The notes under the pieces are model-generated. The model was not told the DNA's origin, did not search any database, and worked only from the letters and a program-made list of their open reading frames with translations. Positions 39,387 to 47,468 of a stretch of 64,000 bases of DNA are shown one piece after another; the first letter of the stretch is position 1, and the number at the start of each line of letters is the position of its first letter. The position numbers and the translations under genes are program-made. The DNA is from JAUIIK01 sp963745675 (GTDB lineage Bacteria; Chloroflexota; Chloroflexia; Thermomicrobiales; CFX8). The stretch is from the NCBI GenBank assembly GCA_963745675.1, contig CAVUYM010000009.1:310001-374000 (forward strand), in the 5' to 3' direction.

Positions 39387-39766
39387 ATAGTCTGCCGCTC
39401 GCGGTCTGGCCCGCTTGATTTGCCTGCTAACGGTGGCATTCCGGCGAACGCTACTCCTTGAGATGACGTTCGCAGCTCCTGGGTGAGTTTAGTTCCATTG
39501 ATGCCGCCTTGCACCAACCGGCGGCTCGCTGGCCCGGAACCTACTACTCCCAATCATAGCCCGTGTGTCAACATAGACAAAGCGTCGATGCTGTTGACTG
39601 TACGCCGCTAGCGTACCAGCGTGTGCCATGTTCGTCAATTCTGGATATGCAAGTACGCGGACAATGACGACAGCGTCAGTAATGCACGGAAATTGCTGCG
39701 CTTTGCGCAATCGTGGATGCGTCGAAGTTATCGGGCTAGCCTTCGAATTAGCAAGAATGGTGACAC

Positions 39767-40426
39767 ATGTCGATCTCAGATCAATTGAGTAATTACGGTG
39801 AGCGTATCCTCGGTAACCTGGAGAGGATTAACGCGGCAAGGGAACGGGCGCTGACAGAAACTCGCCAGGTGGTGCGACTGAGTGCAAATAGTATTCGCGC
39901 CGCGCATCGTTCGGACTTCGATGAGTCGCACGAGCTCATCGGGCGAGCCCGGGCGATGCTTGTTGAGCTGACGCGGGAGCTCGAAGACTTCCCGTCGATC
40001 TACTGGTCGGGCTATGTTCGGGATGCGCAAAAGGAGTTTGCCGAAGCCAATCTCACCCTGGCGGTGCTCGCTGGACAGAACCTGCCCGATCCGGAGCAGC
40101 TTGGTGTCGAGGATGCTGTCTATCTGAACGGCCTGGCCGAGTGTTCCGGTGAGTTGCGGCGGCACGCGCTCGATGCGATGCGGCGAGGCGAGTTGGAGCG
40201 GGCGGAGATGACCTTGAGCGTCATGGACGACATCTATGGTTTGCTGGTAACCGTAGATTATCCGGATGCCATAACGGGCGGCCTGCGACGGTCGACCGAT
40301 ATGGCGCGCGGCGTGCTGGAGCGGACCCGGGGAGATCTGACAGTCGCCCTGCAACAAAGAAAACTGACGGAAGCTTTGGAACGGGTGGAACAGCGATTTG
40401 ATGCGCTCCAGGACGACAACGAGTAA
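39767..40426 (+). CDS. Translin-family (COG2178-like) protein
   Basis: 219 residues, all helical. The core AVYLNGLAECSGELRRHALD plus AMRRGELERAEMTLSVMDDI and YPDAITGGLRRSTDMARGVL follows the translin/haloarchaeal COG2178 pattern. Eukaryotic translins bind single-stranded nucleic acid and, with TRAX, degrade RNA; prokaryotic members are little studied. It starts about 200 bases from the T-box, on the opposite strand. Confidence 0.7.
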   Translation: MSISDQLSNYGERILGNLERINAARERALTETRQVVRLSANSIRAAHRSDFDESHELIGRARAMLVELTRELEDFPSIYWSGYVRDAQKEFAEANLTLAVLAGQNLPDPEQLGVEDAVYLNGLAECSGELRRHALDAMRRGELERAEMTLSVMDDIYGLLVTVDYPDAITGGLRRSTDMARGVLERTRGDLTVALQQRKLTEALERVEQRFDALQDDNE

Positions 40427-40549
40427 CCGCACGGTAGCTGACGTGAGGGGAGTTGCTGGTGTCGTCCGTGTTGGGCGGGGTATCATCGCCGTTGAAACTA
40501 TGGCCGTACAGGTGAAGTGGGGCAGCGTGCTACTGGATCAACTGGGCTA

Positions 40550-42095
40550 ATGTCCCCCGGTGCTACTTATCGCATAGTCCCCAGACTGCTCGTTCTGATC
40601 AGTGTTGCCTTCTATTCGCTGTTGTCGGTACTTTCGCCGGCTGCTGCGGGTGCCGGAGGTGACGTACAAGAGTTCTTCTTCCCCTGGGTTCCCAACGGTG
40701 ACGAGATCAACTCCGTCGGGCCCTGGTACGGCAAACTTTCGTTCCAGAATCTGGATGTTCAGACCTGTGCCGTCTCCATCTATGTAGGGCGCACAGGCTC
40801 CTGGTTGAAGACGGCGCAACTCTCTATTTCAGCGGGTTCGTCACGTTCGATTTCCGCCAATTCACTCGCGATACCGTCGCCTGGCGCACCGGTCAGATTG
40901 GAGGCGCTGTGCCCGCTGACCGCCAGTCTGAAAATGGTCACTCCAGATAGCCGCCGCTCGCCCTGGTCGGACGGCGCCGACGTTGTGTCTGGTTATACCG
41001 GGCTATCCGGCACGGATGTAAATGCTGCCGAATCAGAAAGTGGCAACTGGATCTGGTTCCTGCCGATCGTTCAGACCAATTCGGGCTGGAATTCGATCAT
41101 TCGAGTCACCAACTTCAACGAGACAGCGGGCATTGATTACCGGGTGCGACTCTATTCGTCGGACAATGTCGCCGGTGAGCAAGGGGCGGTCGCCACGATC
41201 GAATCATCGTTGAGCCCGGGTTCGAGCGTTGCAATCGACGTACTCGAAGAGATTGGTGTAGAAGGTTGGGTAGGTTTCGCCGAGATCGTAGCCGACGGGC
41301 CAGTGGGAGCCTTCACCCTGCGATCGAAGCCTTCGACACATATGGCGGTTACCAATATGGCGACGAGCGGCGTGCCAGAACCTGCCGCAGAGCGCTATTT
41401 GTTGGCAGCACCACTGCTGTTCACTGCCTACAACGGCTGGAACACCGGGATCAATCTCGCGAACCTCGCCGACGAATGGGCAGATGTAAAGATCCGCTAC
41501 TTCGCAGTCGCAGGAGGTCTGGAACGCGAGGTTGAGCTGCGCATAGCGCCGCGAACGATGCAATACCTCTACACGCCGAATAACGTTGACGAAGCGGGAT
41601 TCGTCGGCAGCGCCATGATCGAAAGCAACCAGCCGATCACGCGCAGCGATCGACGAAGTGAAATATGAAACGATCGAAGCGATATCGTATGTCGCCAGCA
41701 CCGTTGGCCAGGTCGATGCCGCAATTCCGGTCACCTTCCGGGAAGACCCGCTCAATGGCCGCCACGACAATTCCGGTATCAATATCCAGAACATGAACCC
41801 GGACCAGCCGCAGACAGTGGAGATCCGACTGATCACAAACACCGGTCAGAATGTCCTCTCGCAGCCCTTCTTGTTGACGCTTCCGCCAGGCGGCAACAAT
41901 TTCGTCTACCTCCCGAATCTGGCGGAGATTCCTCCCGGGACCGTTGCCGCCGCCCGCATCACCAGCGACGATCTATTCGGCTTCGTCGCCCTCTCGAACG
42001 ACGTCAACTACTCCGTCTCCGGCGACGGTTCGGTGACGTTCATGGCTTCTGGCGAGGCCGGCTACTACCGGTTGCTGGGTGCTCCGACTCAATAG
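40550..42095 (+). CDS. Secreted protein of unknown function, one frame break
   Basis: About 515 residues. ATG 40550 (MSPGATYRIVPRLL) seems the best start; GTG 40517 is also open. A signal peptide (about RLLVLISVAFYSLLSVLSPA) is followed by repeated beta-type modules recognisable by similar words (NSGWNSIIRVTNFNETAG, NGWNTGINLANLADEW, NSGINIQNMNPDQPQ). The frame breaks near 41650, after QPITR, and resumes AAIDEVKYETIEAISYVAST. I recognise no catalytic motif; an extracellular adhesion or coat role is only a guess. Confidence 0.62.
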
Positions 42096-42145
42096 CAAAA
42101 CAGTTCTGCTTTCAAGGATCCACCCAACGCGCTACGCTAATCGCA

Positions 42146-43804
42146 TTGAAAATTGATGGACGGGTTGTGATTGAGGGTACGCGCTTGGATCTGCTGCTCT
42201 ATAACGGAAACATACTGACGATCGATGCCGACCGGCCGCGTGCCGAAGCGATAGCTATTCGCGATGGACGTATCGTCGCAGTTGGCTCCGACGACGATCT
42301 GGCGCATTTGCGCCGCTCGGCTGCTCGAACTATCGACCTCGATGGCGCGACGGTCATGCCGGGCTTCATCGATGCCCACACGCATTTCGTCAGCGGTGGT
42401 ATGACGCTTAGCCGGGTGCGGCTCGGTGGGCTGTTCACGATGCGCGACTGGCAGCAGGCGGTGCTGGCGAAGGTGCGGCAGGCCGGGGCTGGCGAGTGGG
42501 TCGTTGGACGCGGCTGGGACGATACCAAGCGCACCGACTCGGCCACGTTGCCGACGAAAGAGGATCTGGACGAAGTTTCGCCGCATAACCCTGTCTATCT
42601 CGGGCGTGCAGATGGCCATGTTGGCTGGGCCAATTCGCTGGCGCTCAAGGAAGCGGGCATTACCCGCGAGACCGATGATCCTTACGGCGGGCACATCATG
42701 CGTGACGAGCATGGCGAGCCGACCGGCATCCTCCAGGAGACGGCCAAGCTCTTGGTCGAACGCATCCTGCCGGTGGCCGGAGCCGCCGAGCAGCGTAAGG
42801 CGCTGTCCGATGCTCTGGCCGAGGCGGCGCGTTTCGGCGTCACCAGCATCCACGACAACGCTCCGGCTGAGGACATCGCGCTCTATCAGGAGTTTCGAGA
42901 GCGGGGCGACTTGACGGTGCGGGTCAATACCCTCGTCCGTGGCTGGGAAGTGCCGGAACCGTTTCTGGAACCGATGATCAAGATGGGTGTCCGGACCGGC
43001 TTCGGCGACGACTGGATCAAGCTCGGCGCGCTGAAGCTCAGCCTCGACGGCACGCTCGGCTCACGCACCGCGGCGATGCTCGAGCCTTACAGCGACGATC
43101 CGGGGAACACCGGCGTCTTCAGGATCAGCCAGGAGGAGCTCAATCCGATCATCGAACGCGCCCACCGGCACCGCATCCAGGTCGCGCTCCACGCCATCGG
43201 TGACGCCGCCTGCAAGATGGCGCTCGATGCGATCGAGCACGCGACGCAGCAATATGAGTGGCCTGACCACCGGCACCGCATTGAGCACGAGCAGGCGATC
43301 ACCCGCGAGGACATGGAGCGCTTTCCGAAGCTCGGCGTCATCGCCTCGCTCCAGCCGGTTCACGGCATCACCGATCTGAACTGGGTCGAGTCGCGGGTTG
43401 GGCCGGAGCGTATCAAGACGGCCTACGCCTGGCGTTCGTTCCTCGACATCGGCACCCACATCTGCCTCGGCACCGACTGGCCGGTCGAGACGCTCGACCC
43501 GCGGGTTGGTCTGTATCACGCCGTCACCCGCCAGGATATTCACGGCAACCCGCCAGGTGGGCGCTGGCCGGAGGAGGCGCTGACAATCGAGGAAGCGCTC
43601 AAGGGCTACACCCTCGACGCCGCCTGGGCCGAGTTCGCCGAAGACCGCAAGGGTTCGCTGACGCCGGGCAAGTACGCCGACCTCTGCATCCTCGACGCCG
43701 ACCCGACGGCGGTCGACCCGAACGAGCTTATGGACTTAGGCGTGCTGGCGACGATTGTCGAGGGGCGGACGGTGTTCGATGGTGATGGGCGGTTTGGGGA
43801 GTAG
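42146..43804 (+). CDS. Amidohydrolase, YtcJ-like (Amidohydro_3)
   Basis: 552 residues. Metal-dependent hydrolase pattern: N-terminal GNILTIDADRPRAEAIAIRD beta-sandwich, VMPGFIDAHTHFVSGG (H-x-H), GRADGHVGWANSLAL, QVALHAIGDAA, RHRIEHEQAI and CLGTDWPVETLDP (Asp). The family hydrolyses exocyclic amide or formyl groups; the substrate is unknown. The start is uncertain: TTG 42146, GTG 42167 or TTG 42182. Confidence 0.85.
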   Translation: MKIDGRVVIEGTRLDLLLYNGNILTIDADRPRAEAIAIRDGRIVAVGSDDDLAHLRRSAARTIDLDGATVMPGFIDAHTHFVSGGMTLSRVRLGGLFTMRDWQQAVLAKVRQAGAGEWVVGRGWDDTKRTDSATLPTKEDLDEVSPHNPVYLGRADGHVGWANSLALKEAGITRETDDPYGGHIMRDEHGEPTGILQETAKLLVERILPVAGAAEQRKALSDALAEAARFGVTSIHDNAPAEDIALYQEFRERGDLTVRVNTLVRGWEVPEPFLEPMIKMGVRTGFGDDWIKLGALKLSLDGTLGSRTAAMLEPYSDDPGNTGVFRISQEELNPIIERAHRHRIQVALHAIGDAACKMALDAIEHATQQYEWPDHRHRIEHEQAITREDMERFPKLGVIASLQPVHGITDLNWVESRVGPERIKTAYAWRSFLDIGTHICLGTDWPVETLDPRVGLYHAVTRQDIHGNPPGGRWPEEALTIEEALKGYTLDAAWAEFAEDRKGSLTPGKYADLCILDADPTAVDPNELMDLGVLATIVEGRTVFDGDGRFGE

Positions 43805-43820
43805 GGAAGACGGGGATTCC

Positions 43821-43875
43821 CCTCACCCCCCCCCCTCTCCCACTGCTCCGCTGCGCTTCGCGGGGAGAGGGGGAG
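43821..43875. repeat. REP-like GC hairpin
   Basis: CCCCCTCTCCC (43831-43841) and GGGAGAGGGGG (43863-43873) form an 11-bp perfect stem around 21 bases, next to a run of nine C. It lies between the amidohydrolase stop and the 3' end of the broken repeat-protein gene and could terminate either side. Confidence 0.65.
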
Positions 43876-43902
43876 GAATGTCGGGATATGGTGCGCGACG
43901 TT

Positions 43903-45302
43903 TCAGGCAATTGACGCGACGAATGCTCGAGTATCCTCGTTGGAGTCATGGCGGCACTCGTCGATGATCCAGTCGGGCAGGGCCTTGAGCTCTGGAGAGC
44001 TTTGACGATGTTTCCCCGGCAATAGGCACAGGGGTTGCGGTCATAGAAGACTTCGAGAGTCAAAGCAAGCTCGGGAATGGAATATGCGGCCAGCAAATCC
44101 AGTACATCCAAACACAGTTGGTGAACAACATCCTCGTCCGTTTCAGCACGCACCGAATCGTCGATGAACTCGTAATCTTCTGCTTCGTAATTGTTCCGTA
44201 GTAGCCCTATCCAATAACTTCGCCACCAGTCGGATCGATTCTCTCAAATCGAAAGCGAGTCTTCGCACATCTGGATGAGCGATTTGTTCGAGCGCCCCGA
44301 GAGCACACCAGTGACTTGAGAGGATCATAATGTCTGTCGATCACTTTGCCTTCGGCGTCCGCATGGTGCTCGATGATATTGAGCAACGGTGTCGGGTCAA
44401 GATGGGAATGCCCGCTTCTGGAAGATCCGCAGATAGCGGGATAGCCGTCGACGGTCATCAACATCCATGTCTTGAATACAACTGCGGCTGCTACGAATGT
44501 CATCGAGGCGTGCCCCTGTCCCCCAGTTGAAGTAGGTGATCGAATGTTCGCTACTGGTAAACCCTGACCTGGACAATCAACTTGATCTCAACTGCTGTTC
44601 GATCGCACTGATCGAATCTCATCAAAGCGAATGGACGCCGGAACCCGAGCAGGCGCTTCCCGGCACAAACGTCCCTGTGCCTCTTTTCACGCCAGGAATC
44701 GAGAAATCTCTCGCAAAGGGGTCTGCTACGGCCGCGGCTTCGAGTGCGATCCGAAACTTCGCCTGCTTCCGAATCGTTCACAGGCATACTGCATCGCCCA
44801 GACGCCTTCGGTGGGCTCGCCGTCCCAATCCGGCAAGCTTCCGACTGCATGGGCTAGTGCCAGCAGACCGTCTAGTCCATCAAGCTTGACGATAGCTTCG
44901 CCAAATTCGAAGCTCAGCGGGTCTCTCTGCATTGCGTCGTACAGCGCGTCTCTGGCGCTACGTCGCCGCGCTCAGCGAACCGTCGCAACAATGGTGGAAT
45001 GCACGTCCAGTCGTCCGTCTCGTCTAACTCGCTATTTCGAGCGTATCAATGAGATGATCCCGGATGGCTAGTTCGCTGTTCGACAGTTTGATCAGTTCCC
45101 AGAGGTACTGGCCGCGGCGTCCATTCTCCTGTTGATCGTAGACATCGATTGTGCAGGCACGCGTCTATGATGACTTCAACGATATGGCGCGGGATCGTTC
45201 TGCTGGAGATGGAGCACGGCGCGGCCGAGGCCGTTGCGGACGAGGCGGCGGAATTCGGTTGGGTCCAAACAGCGGTAGCTTTCCAGGGCGAGTAGCGCCA
45301 AA
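43903..45302 (-). pseudogene. Degenerate helical-repeat (HEAT-like) protein gene
   Basis: Minus-strand text from 45302 to 43903 reads as one alpha-helical protein only by changing frame at least six times. In order: SLALLALESYRCLDPTEFRR, YDQQENGRRGQYLWELIKLS, FEFGEAIVKLDGLDGLLALA, HWCALGALEQIAHPDVRRLA, YWIGLLRNNYEAEDYEFIDD, DVVHQLCLDVLDLLAAYSIP and ALPDWIIDECRHDSNEDTRA. The style suggests HEAT-like repeats; I cannot name a family. The 5' end runs into a repeat element (45311-45420). Break density is higher than in most flanking genes, so real decay is likely. Confidence 0.5.
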
Positions 45303-45310
45303 GAAGGAGG

Positions 45311-45421
45311 TGCGTGAGTAGTTTGTCACGCACCTACAAATTCTCGCGCAATTCTATCCAAGGCGCTAGTTCGTCGCCAACTGGATTTCCTACGTACTAC
45401 AAACTACTCACTACAAACTCG
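45311..45421. repeat. Inverted-repeat element next to the broken gene
   Basis: GTGAGTAGTTTGT (45314-45326) is perfectly complementary to ACAAACTACTCAC (45399-45411), 72 bases apart. TACGTACTAC and a second CTACAAACTC follow. The same core words occur in the leuS 5' element (39134-39225). It sits between the 3' end of the ABC permease and the 5' end of the degenerate gene, both on the minus strand. Confidence 0.65.
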
Positions 45422-45423
45422 CT

Positions 45424-46197
45424 TCAGGCTGAGCGCTGGTAGACCCGAAAGGCCTGGGTGCTGAAGAAGCTGGCGACGAGGACGAAGGCGGCCAGCAGGC
45501 CCATGTAACCCCAGATCATCGTCCAGTTCTCGCCGAGCATCGCGTCGCGGGCACCGTTGACGGCCCAGTTAACCGGGTTGCCCTGGGCCAGGAAGCGAAT
45601 CCAGCTGGGCATCAACGCCGATGCCATGAATGCCGTCGAGAGGAAGGTCAGCGGCAAACCGAAGAAGTTGATGATTGCAATCAACGTCTCTTCACGTCGG
45701 GTGAGCAAGGCAACACCATTCGAGATCGCCGAGAATCCGGCGCCGAGTAGCGAACCGAGCAGCAGAATCGCAAGAACTCCACCAACTCCGCCGTCGATGC
45801 GCGCTCCCAAGACCAGTCCAAGCAGAATGATGATGACCGACTGGATCGAGACAGTCAGGGCTGCATGCACGACGCGGGCGGCGATCAGCGATGCGCGATT
45901 GACCGGCGTTGCCAGCATACGGTCGATGACGCCATGCTGGAGATCTTCGATGATGCCCATGCCGGCCCAGGCCGAGCCGAAAAAGGCGGTCATGATGATG
46001 ACGCCGGGGGTCAGGAACTGGATGTAGGAGTCAGCTTCGAAGCCGGGGATCTCGACGACTTTGCGGAAGAGCTGGCCGTAGAGTGTCAACCAGATGACCG
46101 GCTGGGTGAGGGTGACGAAGATCCAGATCGGGATGCGCAATGTCGTGCGAATGTGGCGCAGTGTCAGGTGGTAGGTGTCAGGAAAGAAGGTGCTCAT
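45424..46197 (-). CDS. ABC-2 type permease, DrrB-like
   Basis: 257 residues with six membrane spans. ABC-2 transporter pattern: LTLRHIRTTLRIPIWIFVTL, MTAFFGSAWAGMGIIEDLQH and GVIDRMLATPVNRASLIAAR. It starts within the last bases of the ATPase gene (4-base overlap), giving a two-gene exporter like daunorubicin-resistance DrrAB. The exported compound is unknown (drug, lipid or polymer). Confidence 0.9.
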   Translation of the reverse strand: MSTFFPDTYHLTLRHIRTTLRIPIWIFVTLTQPVIWLTLYGQLFRKVVEIPGFEADSYIQFLTPGVIIMTAFFGSAWAGMGIIEDLQHGVIDRMLATPVNRASLIAARVVHAALTVSIQSVIIILLGLVLGARIDGGVGGVLAILLLGSLLGAGFSAISNGVALLTRREETLIAIINFFGLPLTFLSTAFMASALMPSWIRFLAQGNPVNWAVNGARDAMLGENWTMIWGYMGLLAAFVLVASFFSTQAFRVYQRSA

Positions 46198-47168
46198 CGG
46201 CGGGCCTCCCCCCGGTTTGGGTTTCCTTCGCCGGCGGCGTAGCGGTGTCCGGTGTACTGCAGATAAACGTCATCCAAAGAGGGTCGACTCAATGTGACCT
46301 CCTGAACTGCCACTCCTGATCTCTCCAGGGCGGTCACGAGCTGCGGGATCGCTGCTGCGCCGCGGGCGACGTTTGCGATGACGCTGATTCCGTTGGGGAT
46401 GACTTCGTAGACGTCTTCCAGATTACGCAGCGTTTGGGCGGCGGCTATCGTGTCACCTTCGATTTCCAGTGTAACGGTATCGCCGCGAATCGCCGCTTTG
46501 AGGTCGTTTGGTGTGCCCTCGACAACGACTTCGCCGTGATCGACGATGACGAGCCGGTCGCAGAGGTGGTCGGCCTCTTCGAGATAGTGCGTTGTCAGCA
46601 GGACGGTCAGATTGCGGTCGCGGCGCAGCCCATCGAGATCAGCCCAGAGCGCGGCCCGCGTTTCGGGATCTAGCCCGGTCGTCGGTTCGTCGAGGAAGAG
46701 TATGCCCGGTTCGTGGACAAGCCCCATCGCGATGTCGATCCGGCGCTTCATGCCGCCCGAGTAGGTGTTGACCAGCTTGTCGGCGGCATCGGAGAGCCCA
46801 ACCCATTCGAGGAGTTCGGTGACTCGCTGTTTGATCGTGGACGATGGCACCCGCAGCAATTGCGCCTGAAGCACGAGGTTCTCGCGCCCGGTGCCCCAGC
46901 GGTCGACGCCGGACGCCTGGGAAACGTAGCCGATGCTGTGGCGCACGCCAGATGGATCTTTGACGACATCGTGGCCGCCGACGATGGCATTCCCGCCACC
47001 AGGCTGGGTGAGTGTTGCAAGTATACGAACGGTGGTGCTTTTGCCTGCTCCGTTCGGACCGAGCAAACCGAATATCTCGCCCTGGGCGACATCGAAAGAG
47101 ACACCGCGCAGCGCTTCGACACCGTTGCCGTAGGTCTTCGTCAAGTCGCGGACTGAGATCGCGTTCAT
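46194..47168 (-). CDS. ABC transporter ATPase, DrrA-like
   Basis: 324 residues from ATG 47168, preceded by GGAGG. Walker A GLLGPNGAGKSTTVRILATL, Q-loop YVSQASGVD, signature NTYSGGMKRRIDIAMGL, Walker B LFLDEPTTGLDP and switch His LTTHYLEEADHLCDR. The C-terminal 90 residues (TVTLEIEGDTIAA ... RPSLDDVYLQYTGH) are the DrrA accessory domain. It is paired with the downstream ABC-2 permease. Confidence 0.94.
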   Translation of the reverse strand: MNAISVRDLTKTYGNGVEALRGVSFDVAQGEIFGLLGPNGAGKSTTVRILATLTQPGGGNAIVGGHDVVKDPSGVRHSIGYVSQASGVDRWGTGRENLVLQAQLLRVPSSTIKQRVTELLEWVGLSDAADKLVNTYSGGMKRRIDIAMGLVHEPGILFLDEPTTGLDPETRAALWADLDGLRRDRNLTVLLTTHYLEEADHLCDRLVIVDHGEVVVEGTPNDLKAAIRGDTVTLEIEGDTIAAAQTLRNLEDVYEVIPNGISVIANVARGAAAIPQLVTALERSGVAVQEVTLSRPSLDDVYLQYTGHRYAAGEGNPNRGEARR

Positions 47169-47402
47169 TGCGCCTCCGGTCAAAAGAAGATACGTCGCCC
47201 CGTTGCGACAAGTAGAGTTTATTCAAATAAATAAGACTTAGCAAGTGATCGAGGGATATTTGTAATGCGGGGCTATCCTGAGCGTGTTATTTAGATCTAA
47301 TCGAATAGAATATCGAACGGACAGTCCGATCATCTGTTCGCAATTCGTTGTAGTATAGCAGGCTGCCGAAGAAATCGAAAATGTGATCGACACTACGGAA
47401 AG

Positions 47403-47431
47403 AACCCTCGCAATTGAAGAATGCGAGGGTT
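47403..47431 (-). terminator. Hairpin downstream of the candidate selenoprotein gene
   Basis: A 10-bp perfect stem (AACCCTCGCA at 47403-47412, complement at 47422-47431), 9-nt loop, followed on the minus strand by CTTTCC. It lies 38 bases past the stop codon of the redoxin gene. The T-run is short. Confidence 0.6.
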
Positions 47432-47468
47432 GCAGCCAGCCGGTTAGATATTGACGGTCCGTGTTCGA

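Larger units (their letters stand above)
39232..39560 (-). ncRNA. Leucine T-box leader of leuS, interrupted by a tRNA-Ala gene
   Basis: Reading the minus strand, Stem I has an AGTA/AAA loop-E pair with specifier CTC (39487-39485, Leu), helix GGTTCC/GGAACT, and a distal arm GCCGCC/GGCGGC with the GGTTGGTG loop. A 7-bp Stem II follows (39473-39467 with 39450-39444, AGTA in its loop), then the ACCGTTAGCAGG pseudoknot segment near 39435-39422. The T-box AGGGTGGTACCGCG is at 39280-39267 and the terminator at 39265-39236. Between the pseudoknot and T-box, where Stem III belongs, helices 39411-39406/39290-39285 and 39398-39392/39304-39298 enclose a whole tRNA gene. The promoter is not settled: a TATGAT at 39558-39553 overlaps the base of Stem I. 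Confidence 0.9.

Noticed and set aside
39553..39580. TTGTCT - 16 bases - TATGAT (minus strand) as promoter of the T-box leader
   Set aside because: The spacing and -10 are good, but the start would fall at about 39546, cutting off the 5' strand of the basal Stem I helix. A more upstream promoter is more likely, so I did not list it as a feature.
42886..43543. Antisense open frames in the amidohydrolase gene
   Set aside because: They are codon-bias shadows with no start signals; the plus strand gene is complete with its metal-binding motifs.
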